Source: Parafilimonas sp.
Lineage (GTDB): Bacteria > Bacteroidota > Bacteroidia > Chitinophagales > Chitinophagaceae
NCBI GenBank assembly: GCA_023251275.1
Contig: JAHEZC010000119.1
Span: 1 to 7,492 of the forward strand
Length of the DNA stretch: 7,492 bases
Reading direction: 5' to 3'
Shown here: positions 1 to 6,278 of the stretch, one piece after another
Layout of the letters: each line of letters begins with the position of its first letter
Position numbering within the stretch: the stretch's first letter is position 1
Position numbers and translations under genes: made by a program
The notes under the pieces: generated by a model
The model's database searches: none
What the model saw: the letters and a program-made list of their open reading frames with translations, nothing else
What the model was told of the DNA's origin: nothing

Positions 1-74
1 ATAAACTTATTTTGCCCATACCGCAACGCGAAACAGATGTAAACGGCAATCTTGTCCAAAATCCGGGTTATTGA
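1..74 (+). CDS. SusD/RagB-family outer-membrane nutrient-binding lipoprotein, C-terminal end only
   Basis: The frame starting at base 3 is open from the window edge to a TGA at 72-74 and encodes 23 residues containing LPIPQRE, then NLVQNPGY at the very end. A C-terminus of the form P-x-P-x-x-E-(x)n-N-x-x-L-x-QNPGY followed by stop is the signature end of SusD/RagB proteins. These are lipoproteins on the outer surface of the outer membrane that bind glycans or other nutrients and cap a SusC TonB-dependent channel. A SusC gene would be expected further upstream, outside the window. The hairpin terminator directly after it suggests this gene ends its operon. The call rests only on the C-terminal motif, but that motif is very characteristic. 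The substrate cannot be inferred from this fragment. Confidence 0.82.
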   Translation, partial: KLILPIPQRETDVNGNLVQNPGY

Positions 75-95
75 TCTCAGCCAAAAATATTTTGA

Positions 96-126
96 AAAAG
101 CCGGTAATGCAAAATGACCGGCTTTT
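96..126 (+). terminator. Hairpin terminator after the SusD-like gene
   Basis: A perfect 10-bp inverted repeat, AAAAGCCGGT (96-105) and ACCGGCTTTT (117-126), encloses an 11-base loop. It is followed by a T-rich stretch. It begins 21 bases after the SusD-like stop codon. The A-run on the left arm and the T-run on the right arm mean that it could also work for - strand transcription, although no - strand gene ends here. Confidence 0.85.
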
Positions 127-156
127 CAATTTTATTAAGCATTTATAAACAAATTT

Positions 157-171
157 TAACATCCGATGTTA
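157..171. promoter_or_regulatory. Perfect palindrome in the spacer upstream of the L,D-transpeptidase gene, possible operator
   Basis: TAACATCCGATGTTA is a perfect 7-bp inverted repeat around a single central base. It lies in an otherwise AT-rich spacer (127-302) without a credible gene, about 110 bases upstream of the candidate -7 box at 280-287. The 9-mer TAACATCCG also occurs, on the opposite strand, in the operator-like site before paaA. The palindromic symmetry and the shared word suggest protein binding, but no regulator is known from the sequence. Confidence 0.35.
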
Positions 172-279
172 TGCCCCCTACAGAACTGAAATTAAATAAG
201 TTAGGTTCGCCAATAGTTCTCTGAATAACAAAATAAACAATCATTTAATCAATTGGAGTTTCAAATGAGGCAAATGAAA

Positions 280-287
280 TACTTTTG
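280..287 (+). promoter_or_regulatory. Candidate Bacteroidota -7 promoter element for the L,D-transpeptidase gene
   Basis: TACTTTTG matches the Bacteroidota -7 consensus TAnnTTTG exactly. A TTG at 253-255 could serve as the -33 element, although its spacing of 24 bases is a few longer than usual. Transcription would start near 292. That gives a leader of about 75 bases for the ATG at 366 and only about 10 bases for the ATG at 303. Confidence 0.45.
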
Positions 288-365
288 CGCTTCGCACAAT
301 AAATGAAGCAGGTTATTAGTTTTTTTAAGCCGGCAATCCGTAATGAACAGAAAAGCAGTATCTCT

Positions 366-1151
366 ATGAAAAAATTGATTATTGCATCCAGTGTATTTTT
401 TTTCCTCCTGACTTTTATGACTATTGTAAAGCATGCCGCAGCTTCTGATGATAAGAAATTTCCGAAGCTGCTCACCTCAGATGAAACTCCTGCAGTAACA
501 AGATGGATAGATTCGTTATATAGTATGATGAAACTTGATTCCTTTGGTTTGCAGCGTAATATTTTTTTCTGCGCCTGTAAAGGTTATGAATATCTTTTAA
601 GCAAAAGCATGCTTCAAAAAACTGACATGCTTACCATTTGCGATTACAGCCAGAGCAGCAGCAAAAAAAGATTGTATGTAATTAATCTGAACGAAGGCAC
701 ACTGCTGTTTAATACTTTCGTTTCGCATGGCCGCAATTCCGGAGAGGAGTATGCTGCCAGTTTTTCAAACAGCAATTCATCTCACAAAAGTTCACTTGGC
801 TTTTTAATTACGGGTGAAACATATTCGGGTAAAAACGGTTACAGTATGAGATTCGACGGTATAGAGCCGGGGATTAACAGCAATGTACGAAAAAGAGATA
901 TAGTGATGCATGGAAGCAGGTATGTAAATGGTCAAAGAGCAGATGAAGGCAATGCTATGGGGAGAAGTTTTGGATGCCCTGCTATACCTTATGCTGAAGC
1001 CCACAGAATAATTGACTGGATAAAAGAGGGAAGCTGTTTTTTTATTTATCATCCTGATGGCTGGTATGCAAGATCATCACAAATCATGAATGCGCATTTC
1101 GACTGGCCAATTACTCTCCCTTCTTTGCAAATAACCACTGCATCCAATTAG
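366..1151 (+). CDS. Secreted murein L,D-transpeptidase catalytic-domain (YkuD_2-type) protein
   Basis: This 261-residue protein begins with a clear Sec signal peptide: MKK, then a hydrophobic stretch rich in Phe and Leu, then HAAAS, with likely cleavage near residue 26-27. The mature part carries the catalytic signature of L,D-transpeptidases: HG at residues 182-183, followed by S-F-G-C-P with the nucleophilic Cys at 204. The spacing and the GRSFGCPAIP context resemble the Bacteroidota-rich YkuD_2 family (murein L,D-transpeptidase catalytic domain family). Such enzymes act in the periplasm on peptidoglycan stem peptides or on protein-peptidoglycan linkage; the exact reaction of this subfamily is inferred. 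An in-frame ATG at 303 would add 21 residues, but they would put a long polar stretch before the signal peptide, so 366 is preferred. The gene stands alone and converges on the paa operon. Confidence 0.85.
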   Translation: MKKLIIASSVFFFLLTFMTIVKHAAASDDKKFPKLLTSDETPAVTRWIDSLYSMMKLDSFGLQRNIFFCACKGYEYLLSKSMLQKTDMLTICDYSQSSSKKRLYVINLNEGTLLFNTFVSHGRNSGEEYAASFSNSNSSHKSSLGFLITGETYSGKNGYSMRFDGIEPGINSNVRKRDIVMHGSRYVNGQRADEGNAMGRSFGCPAIPYAEAHRIIDWIKEGSCFFIYHPDGWYARSSQIMNAHFDWPITLPSLQITTASN

Positions 1152-1165
1152 AAAAGGAAAATATT

Positions 1166-1183
1166 TTTTTCTGCTTAGAAAAA
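1166..1183. terminator. Weak AT-rich hairpin between convergent genes
   Basis: TTTTTCT (1166-1172) and AGAAAAA (1177-1183) form a 7-bp stem around GCTT. It lies in the 53-base gap between the stop codons of the transpeptidase gene and paaG. T-rich sequence is present on either side, so it could serve as a weak bidirectional terminator. The stem has only one G-C pair, so the call is uncertain. Confidence 0.3.
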
Positions 1184-1204
1184 TGATTTTGTTTAACGCA
1201 TGGT

Positions 1205-1981
1205 TTATTCTCCATTAAACACAGGATTTCTTTTTTCAAGAAATGCTTTCACACCCTCTTTGTAATCATAAGTCTGTGAAGCTAGTTGCTGCAGTGCATC
1301 CTCCAGCAATAATTGTTCTTCAAAAGTGTTGATAAATGAATTGTTGAATGCATGTTTTGTAAAAGCCAATGCTTTTGCGGGCAGCTTTGCCAGTGTGATT
1401 GCAATCTGATATGCTTCTTGTTTAAATTCGTTATCGGGAAAATATTTATAAATCATTCCTGTTCGTTCGGCATCCTCTGCAGAAATCTTTTCGCCAAGCA
1501 TAGCAAAGGCAGAAGCTTTTTGCCATCCAACCAATCTCGGCAAAAAATAAGTGCCACCACTATCAGGTATCAAACCGATCTTAGAAAATGCCTGGATGAA
1601 TGATGCGCTTTCGGCAGCAACTGCCACATCACAACACAATGCTATATTAGCCCCTGCCCCTGCGGCAACTCCGTTCACTGCCGCAACTACAGGCTTAGGT
1701 AAATGACGGATTTTTGTGATGATAGGATTATAATGCTCGCTCAAAATTTTATCCATGCCCGGACCATTAGCATCAGCAATTTCAGACAGGTCCTGTCCTG
1801 CGCTGAAAGCTTTTCCTGCCCCGGTAATATATACACAATGCACTTCATGCAGGGAGGCACATTCATCTAATTTTGATTGAAGCAGCAAAGCCATTTCACG
1901 GTTAAAGGCATTTAATTTATCTGGACGGTTAAATGTAATTTCAGCAACACCTTCTTCAATATGAAACAGAATGGACTCCAT
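1205..1981 (-). CDS. paaG: 1,2-epoxyphenylacetyl-CoA isomerase PaaG (enoyl-CoA hydratase/isomerase family)
   Basis: The 258-residue product is of crotonase-family length. PaaG converts ring-1,2-epoxyphenylacetyl-CoA into oxepin-CoA in the cytoplasm, directly after the PaaABC oxygenase step. The substrate-binding and oxyanion-hole segments are visible as AFSAGQDL (58-65) and GVAAGAGAN (104-112). The segment AFSKIGLIPDSGGT (131-144) carries the Asp (140) expected for isomerase-type PaaG; hydratases of the family have Glu at catalytic positions. Segments such as HYNPIITKI, LPKPVVAAVNG and the tail YKEGVKAFLEKRNP resemble PaaG more than PaaF as I remember them. The start at 1981 is chosen because MESILFHIEEG aligns with the family N-terminus. 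An upstream TTG at 2017 would add 12 unconserved residues. It lies 48 bases after paaD and is last in the operon. Confidence 0.88.
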   Translation of the reverse strand: MESILFHIEEGVAEITFNRPDKLNAFNREMALLLQSKLDECASLHEVHCVYITGAGKAFSAGQDLSEIADANGPGMDKILSEHYNPIITKIRHLPKPVVAAVNGVAAGAGANIALCCDVAVAAESASFIQAFSKIGLIPDSGGTYFLPRLVGWQKASAFAMLGEKISAEDAERTGMIYKYFPDNEFKQEAYQIAITLAKLPAKALAFTKHAFNNSFINTFEEQLLLEDALQQLASQTYDYKEGVKAFLEKRNPVFNGE

Positions 1982-2029
1982 GCACAAAAAGTTTAAGCGA
2001 ATATAACCATTCCTCAAAGGGAGAGTAAT

Positions 2030-2533
2030 TCAATGGCACTTAAAATATTCAAATGGCTCTCTGCAATCTTCACATTTGTATAAAGCTTTACATGCGGTTG
2101 AGCCGAAGCGGCTGATGAGTATGGTACGATAAGAATTGCAATGCGGGCATTGCACAGCCTCCTCTTTTTGAAAAGCATCAGGAGTGCATATTGATTGTTG
2201 TGCAGGGGGAGGTGCTATCCCGTATTTCTTCAGTTTTTTTTTGCCTGCTTTGCTCATCCAGTCGGTCGTCCATGCAGGAGATAAAATTGTATTGATTTCA
2301 AAGTTGGTGATTCCATTTTCCAGCAATTTTGTGTACATATCCAGCTTAATAACATCCATTGCAGGACAGCCGGTATAGGTAGGAGTTATGATAATACTTA
2401 TTTTGCCATCATGCATATCAACTTTTCTGACAATACCAAGATCAACGATATTTAATACTGGCACTTCAGGGTCAACTATTGTTTCAAGCAGATCCCAAAT
2501 ATTTTTTTCCGATATAATTTTTATAGTCACCAT
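2030..2533 (-). CDS. paaD: Phenylacetyl-CoA epoxidase assembly protein PaaD (MIP18/DUF59 plus C-terminal zinc-ribbon-like region)
   Basis: The 167-residue product matches the usual PaaD length of about 165. Residues 9-90 are a MIP18/DUF59-type domain with DPEVPVLNIVDLGIV (21-35) and the TGCPAM motif (54-59, Cys56). The C-terminus has CPHC (129-132), FGSTACKALYKCEDC (143-157) and a final REPFEYFKCH, a cysteine-rich module typical of PaaD. PaaD is needed for activity of the PaaABCE complex, probably in metal-centre maturation; its exact role is inferred from iron-sulfur assembly relatives. The frame is open 50 codons further upstream (to 2683), but that part overlaps paaC by about 150 bases. 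The chosen ATG at 2533 comes one base after the paaC stop (TGAAATG), an arrangement that fits translational coupling. Confidence 0.92.
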   Translation of the reverse strand: MVTIKIISEKNIWDLLETIVDPEVPVLNIVDLGIVRKVDMHDGKISIIITPTYTGCPAMDVIKLDMYTKLLENGITNFEINTILSPAWTTDWMSKAGKKKLKKYGIAPPPAQQSICTPDAFQKEEAVQCPHCNSYRTILISRFGSTACKALYKCEDCREPFEYFKCH

Positions 2534-2534
2534 T

Positions 2535-3299
2535 TCACCATTGTGCGCCTGGATAAGCTCTTTGCAGGTATTGCATTTCGGCCAAAATATGCCCAAGATA
2601 TTCTGAATGTATTCCTTCTTTCCCGCCTCGTTGCATCCACACATCATCAGGCGGAAGTGCAAGTGTTGCTTCTTCAAAAGCATCTGTTACTTTTTTCATC
2701 CAGTCATTTTTTATTAAACTTATATCAACACCATATCCTTCATTCACTCCTATCTTTTCATAGTTCACAGCTAAAAATAATTCTCCCGTAAACATCCATA
2801 GATTATCAATTGCTTTTATCATTCTCTGATGACTGTCCTCAGTTCCATCACCTAAACGTATTGCCCATTCACTGCTCCATCGAAGATGATACGTTACTTC
2901 TTTCAAAGCTTTTTCTGCAATCGCAGAAAGTTGTACATCATTGCTATATTGTAATTTCTGATAAAAAAAATACTGATATGTGCTGAAAAAAAATTGACGC
3001 AGAATTGTTATTGCCCAATCACTATTTGGTTGCTCTGCAAGTAAACAATTTTTGAATTCTCTTTCATCGCGCAAATAAGCAAGCGTATCTTCAGTAGTAT
3101 TATTGCCAATTAGTTCCGCAGCATATTGGTAAAAATTTCTTGCCTGGCCTATAAGATCCAGTGCAATATTAGTAATAGCAATATCCTGCTCAAGCACGGG
3201 TCCGTGCCCGCACCATTCGCTGTTGCGATGACCGATAATGAGTGCGTTATCCGCAAGGTGAAGGACATAATTTATTCGCGATTGATGAACAGCGAGCAT
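2535..3299 (-). CDS. paaC: 1,2-phenylacetyl-CoA epoxidase structural subunit PaaC
   Basis: The 254-residue, mostly helical protein has family hallmarks: LADNALIIGHRNSEWCGHGP (15-34), NIALDLIGQARNF (44-56), LRDEREF (76-82) and the C-terminal HSEYLGHILAEMQYLQRAYPG (231-251), ending in AQW. PaaC is a ferritin-like paralogue of PaaA that has lost the di-iron site; it pairs with PaaA and supports substrate binding and complex assembly in the cytoplasm. Its length agrees with the roughly 250 residues of the E. coli protein. Its start codon overlaps the paaB stop by one base (TAATG), and paaD begins one base after its stop. These junctions indicate a single polycistronic mRNA with translational coupling. 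Confidence 0.95.
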   Translation of the reverse strand: MLAVHQSRINYVLHLADNALIIGHRNSEWCGHGPVLEQDIAITNIALDLIGQARNFYQYAAELIGNNTTEDTLAYLRDEREFKNCLLAEQPNSDWAITILRQFFFSTYQYFFYQKLQYSNDVQLSAIAEKALKEVTYHLRWSSEWAIRLGDGTEDSHQRMIKAIDNLWMFTGELFLAVNYEKIGVNEGYGVDISLIKNDWMKKVTDAFEEATLALPPDDVWMQRGGKEGIHSEYLGHILAEMQYLQRAYPGAQW

Positions 3300-3670
3300 T
3301 ACATGTGTTTTAATTCGTCGGGCAGATCATAAAAAGCAGGATAACGATATACTTTATCATTTGCCGGATCATACAGGCTCCCGGCTTCCTCAGGATTGCT
3401 TGCGTGAATATGTTTACTTTCAACAACCCATATACTCACTCCTTCCATTCTTCTTGTATAAACATCTCTTGCGTTTTCAATTGCCATTTGTGCATTTGTT
3501 GCATGAAGACTGCCTGCATGTTTGTGATCAAGGCCTTGTTTACTTCTTATAAAAACTTCCCACAATGGCCAGTCGTTCCCGGATAATTTATTTTTCTCTG
3601 GAGATATATTTCCACCGGCGTTATTATCCGGAATATCTCCATAATAATATTTTCTGCATGTTATGCTCAT
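3299..3670 (-). CDS. paaB: 1,2-phenylacetyl-CoA epoxidase subunit PaaB, with an extended N-terminus
   Basis: Residues 33-123 match the whole of a typical PaaB: WPLWEVFIRSKQGLDHKHAG (34-53), SLHATNAQMAIENARDVYTR (54-73), EGVSIWVVES (76-85), and DKVYRYPAFYDLPDELKHM at the end. PaaB is a small subunit that bridges PaaAC dimers in the oxygenase complex. The protein has 123 residues, about 28 more than the E. coli PaaB of 95. The extra N-terminal part is polar and has no methionine after the first, so no other ATG could give the short form. The gap to paaA is 42 bases, and its stop overlaps the paaC start (TAATG). Confidence 0.94.
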   Translation of the reverse strand: MSITCRKYYYGDIPDNNAGGNISPEKNKLSGNDWPLWEVFIRSKQGLDHKHAGSLHATNAQMAIENARDVYTRRMEGVSIWVVESKHIHASNPEEAGSLYDPANDKVYRYPAFYDLPDELKHM

Positions 3671-3712
3671 AATTTAAAAAATTGATAAACTGATGTTGTT
3701 GAAATCTGCCTG

Positions 3713-4663
3713 TTATGCTGCTTCTAAAGTTCCTTTATGGGTTTGAAGTTTTACCTTATTCGCATGAGCCAATGCAGCCTCCCTTACCCAGGCTCCCTGT
3801 TCCCATGCTTTTTTCCTTGCATCTAAACGTTGCTTATTGCATGGCCCGTTTCCCTTTACTACATTCCAGAATTCCTGCCAGTTTATTTCTCCAAAATCAT
3901 AATGATTTTTTTCTTCATTCCATTTTAGGTCGGGGTCAGGTAAGTTCATTCCAAGCACTTTCACCTGCTCTGCAATCATATCTACAAATTTCTGCCGAAG
4001 CTCATCATTGCCCATGCGCTTTATTTTCCATTTCATGCTTTGGTCGGAATGTGTAGAGTCGCTGTCTTTCGGCCCAAACATCATCAGGCTTGGCCACCAC
4101 CAGCGGTTAATAGCATCCCGGCACATATTTTTTTGTGCGTCTGGACCTTGACTTAATGTGAGCAAAATGTCAAATCCCTGGCGCTGGTGAAAACTTTCTT
4201 CTTTACATATTCGCACCATTGCCCTTGCATAAGGGCCATAACTTGTGCGTGTGAGCATTACCTGGTTCATGATAGCAGCGCCATCAACCAGCCAGCCAAT
4301 TGCACCAATATCGGCCCAGGTAAGGGTAGGATAATTGAATATGGATGAATATTTTGCTTGCCCGCTGTGTAATTGATCAATCATTTCTTCACGTGTAGTA
4401 CCAAGGGTTTCTGCCGCAGCATAAAGGTATAAGCCATGCCCCGCTTCGTCCTGTACTTTTGCAAGAAGAATGGCTTTTCTTTTAAGAGAAGGCGCTCTCG
4501 TTATCCAGTTGCCTTCGGGCAACATACCTACGATTTCGCTGTGCGCATGCTGGCTGATCTGCCTTATTAAAGTCTGGCGATATTTTTCCGGCATCCAATC
4601 CTTTGGTTCTATTTTTATTTCCGCATCTATTTTGCCCTGGAAATTTTTTTCAAAATCATCCAT
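3713..4663 (-). CDS. paaA: 1,2-phenylacetyl-CoA epoxidase catalytic subunit PaaA
   Basis: The 316-residue protein is the di-iron oxygenase subunit that inserts one oxygen atom from O2 into the aromatic ring of phenylacetyl-CoA, giving the 1,2-epoxide. The reducing power normally comes through PaaE. The ferritin-like fold carries the expected iron ligands: Glu43 in HSEIVG, Glu73 and His76 in DEAGHG, Asp127 in WLVDG, and Glu156 and His159 in EESFHQRQG. Each is one position later than in the E. coli numbering as I remember it. Other recognisable segments are [30 protein letters not shown] (186-203) and [11 protein letters not shown]. The length matches the family (about 310 residues). It is the first gene of the paa operon and is preceded by a candidate promoter and operator. 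Confidence 0.97.
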   Translation of the reverse strand: MDDFEKNFQGKIDAEIKIEPKDWMPEKYRQTLIRQISQHAHSEIVGMLPEGNWITRAPSLKRKAILLAKVQDEAGHGLYLYAAAETLGTTREEMIDQLHSGQAKYSSIFNYPTLTWADIGAIGWLVDGAAIMNQVMLTRTSYGPYARAMVRICKEESFHQRQGFDILLTLSQGPDAQKNMCRDAINRWWWPSLMMFGPKDSDSTHSDQSMKWKIKRMGNDELRQKFVDMIAEQVKVLGMNLPDPDLKWNEEKNHYDFGEINWQEFWNVVKGNGPCNKQRLDARKKAWEQGAWVREAALAHANKVKLQTHKGTLEAA

Positions 4664-4688
4664 TGTTATCGCATATATATTTGAATAG

Positions 4689-4696
4689 CAAAAATA
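4689..4696 (-). promoter_or_regulatory. Candidate -7 promoter element of the paa operon
   Basis: Read on the - strand this is TATTTTTG, an exact match to the Bacteroidota -7 consensus TAnnTTTG, 26 bases upstream of the paaA ATG. The -33 position has only a partial match (TTAG, 4715-4718), and this lies inside the operator-like palindrome. The transcript would start near 4683. Confidence 0.45.
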
Positions 4697-4714
4697 GCAA
4701 AATATCTTTTGGAG

Positions 4715-4728
4715 CTAACGGATGTTAG
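4715..4728. promoter_or_regulatory. PaaR-like operator candidate upstream of paaA
   Basis: CTAACGGATGTTAG consists of the inverted repeat CTAAC/GTTAG around four bases. It fits the pseudo-palindrome CNAACGNNCGTTNG that I recall for the TetR-family repressor PaaR of Thermus thermophilus at 9 of its 10 fixed positions; only the C at position 9 is T here. The site covers the expected -33 region of the paaA promoter candidate, where a repressor would block RNA polymerase. A phenylacetyl-CoA-responsive TetR regulator is therefore a reasonable inference, but no such gene is in the window. Confidence 0.45.
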
Positions 4729-4792
4729 GATGTAAATGGCTGGTCACTTAAAAAAGTGCATAAAACCCAAAATGAATTTACAAAATTTCAAA

Positions 4793-4825
4793 GAGCCTCT
4801 TTGCGAGGTTCCCTCTTTTTATTTT
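4793..4825 (+). terminator. Terminator-like hairpin with T-run in the divergent region
   Basis: GAGCCTC (4793-4799) and GAGGTTC (4805-4811) form a 7-bp stem with one G-T pair around TTTGC. It is followed by CCTCTTTTTATTTTT. In + orientation this has the form of an intrinsic terminator, yet no protein gene precedes it on the + strand. It overlaps the candidate -33 element of the GH144 promoter, so it may instead be a chance or operator-like repeat. Confidence 0.3.
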
Positions 4826-4833
4826 TAGCTTTG
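4800..4833 (+). promoter_or_regulatory. Candidate promoter of the GH144 gene pair
   Basis: TTTG (4800-4803) and TAGCTTTG (4826-4833) match the Bacteroidota -33 (TTTG) and -7 (TAnnTTTG) elements exactly, with a 22-base spacer against the usual 19-21 or so. Transcription would begin about 10 bases before the ATG at 4848, giving a short leader without a Shine-Dalgarno sequence. Confidence 0.55.
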
Positions 4834-4847
4834 ACTAAAGTATAACG

Positions 4848-6215
4848 ATGAAAAAATTTTTCTTCTATATCTTACTTTTCATTACCACCGTACATGCATT
4901 TCTTCCTGCGCAGACGATTAAATCACTTCTTCCGAACCTAAAGAAAAATGAAACAGAACTTCCACCTCAACGACCGCTTAATCTTTCAGATACCGCATTA
5001 CTTGAACTTGTGCAAAAACAGACCTTTAACTATTTCTGGGACTTTGCACACCCGGCGAGCGGGCTTGCAAGAGAAAGAAGTAATGTGGCTTATGATTATG
5101 GCGATGAGGTGGTGACTACCGGTGGCAGCGGTTTCGGTATAATGGCAATTGTGGTGGCAACGGAAAGAAAATGGATCACAAGAGATACGGCAGTGAAGCA
5201 TCTGCTGAAAATAGTAAATTTTTTACTCAAGGCAAATAGCTATCATGGAATATTTCCGCATTGGATGAATGGTGCAACAGGGCAAACGATTCCTTTCAGC
5301 CGCAAAGATGATGGCGCTGATCTTGTGGAAACATCTTATCTTTTTGAAGGCCTGCTTTGTGCAAGGCAATATTTCAACAAAGACTCGCCAAATGAGAATG
5401 AATTGCGTAGCCGTATTAACTGGTTGTGGGAAGGAGCAGAATGGAACTGGCATACAAGAGGAGGTATGGATTTATTGTATTGGCACTGGAGTCCCAACAA
5501 TGGCTGGAGCATGAATTTTGAATTGCGCGGATGGAACGAATGTTTGATCACATACATTCTCGCAGCTTCTTCGCCTGACTATTCCATTGATGCAAAAGTG
5601 TATCACAACTGCTGGGCACAGAGCAACCATTTTTTCAACGGGAAAGAATTTTATGGCGTGAAACTTCCACTGGGCTTTGATTACGGCGGGCCTTTGTTTT
5701 TTTCACACTATTCATTTCTTGGTCTTGATCCGCATGGATTGAAAGATCGTTATGCAGACTACTGGGAACAAAACTTTAATCATACGCTTATCAATTATAA
5801 GCATTGTGTTATCAATCCCAATCACTATAATGGCTATGGAGAAAATTGCTGGGGATTAACGGCAAGCGATAATTATGAAGGTTATAATGCTCATTCACCG
5901 GATAATGATCTTGGTGTCATTTCTCCGACTGCAGCTCTTTCTGCTTTTCCTTATACTCCCCAATATTCCATGAAAGCATTGCGTCATTTTTATGATGATT
6001 TGGGGGATAAAATATGGAGTGATTATGGTTTTGTGGATGCATTCAGCGAGCAGAAAGACTGGTATGCAAAATCATATCTTGCCATTGATGAAGGACCGAT
6101 CGTCGGCATGATTGAAAACTATCGTACGGGATTATTATGGAAACTTTTTATGAGTTGCCCTGAAGTGCAGAATGGTTTGAAGAAATTGGGATTTGAAAGT
6201 CCGTATCTGAAATAA
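4848..6215 (+). CDS. Secreted glycoamylase-like GH144-type hydrolase, probable beta-1,2-glucanase (copy 1)
   Basis: The 455-residue protein starts with a signal peptide (residues 1 to about 21, MKK then a hydrophobic core, then FLPAQ), so it acts in the periplasm or outside. The rest is one (alpha/alpha)-barrel-type glycoamylase-like domain (PF10091 type). The motifs are NYFWDFAHPASGLARER (61-77), TGGSGFGIMA (91-100), SYHGIFPHWMNG (131-142), DDGADLVETSYL (154-165), YWHWSPN (211-217), RGWNE (227-231) and GYGENCWGLTASD (329-341). Asp154, Asp158, Glu161 and Glu231 have the spacing of acidic residues that I recall as important in the GH144 endo-beta-1,2-glucanase of Chitinophaga pinensis. Length and architecture fit GH144. 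Endo versus exo action cannot be read from the sequence, and another beta-glucan is possible. It leads a gene pair with a close paralogue 63 bases downstream. Confidence 0.85.
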   Translation: MKKFFFYILLFITTVHAFLPAQTIKSLLPNLKKNETELPPQRPLNLSDTALLELVQKQTFNYFWDFAHPASGLARERSNVAYDYGDEVVTTGGSGFGIMAIVVATERKWITRDTAVKHLLKIVNFLLKANSYHGIFPHWMNGATGQTIPFSRKDDGADLVETSYLFEGLLCARQYFNKDSPNENELRSRINWLWEGAEWNWHTRGGMDLLYWHWSPNNGWSMNFELRGWNECLITYILAASSPDYSIDAKVYHNCWAQSNHFFNGKEFYGVKLPLGFDYGGPLFFSHYSFLGLDPHGLKDRYADYWEQNFNHTLINYKHCVINPNHYNGYGENCWGLTASDNYEGYNAHSPDNDLGVISPTAALSAFPYTPQYSMKALRHFYDDLGDKIWSDYGFVDAFSEQKDWYAKSYLAIDEGPIVGMIENYRTGLLWKLFMSCPEVQNGLKKLGFESPYLK

Positions 6216-6278
6216 CTTTATAAGGTTTCACAGTATTTGTGCGTGCATAAAATTTATTGATAATGCATCCAAAATAAA

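Noticed and set aside
182..220. AGAACT (182-187) and AGTTCT (215-220) inverted repeat
   Set aside because: A 6-bp stem with a 27-base AT-rich loop is expected by chance in this spacer.
303..365. Upstream ATG for the L,D-transpeptidase gene
   Set aside because: It would place 21 mainly polar residues before a classic signal peptide that has its own MKK start. It cannot be excluded completely.
804..1052. Open - strand frame of 82 codons
   Set aside because: It lies opposite the catalytic core of the transpeptidase gene and encodes no recognisable protein.
1982..2017. A TTG start adding 12 residues to PaaG
   Set aside because: The added residues do not match the family. The ATG at 1981 begins exactly where the conserved N-terminus starts.
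2534..2683. A 50-codon upstream extension of paaD starting at 2683
   Set aside because: It overlaps the conserved C-terminal coding part of paaC and has no resemblance to PaaD. The ATG at 2533, one base after the paaC stop, gives the normal family length.
3715..4056. Open + strand frame of 113 codons
   Set aside because: It is antisense to paaA, whose frame contains all expected di-iron ligands. The translation has no domain-like pattern.
4745..4758. Inverted repeat CACTT-AAAA-AAGTG in the divergent region
   Set aside because: The stem is only 5 bp and AT-rich. It does not line up with a promoter element, so it may be chance.
4998..5557. Several open frames of 67-81 codons on both strands within GH144 copy 1
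   Set aside because: They are shadows of a strongly conserved coding frame.
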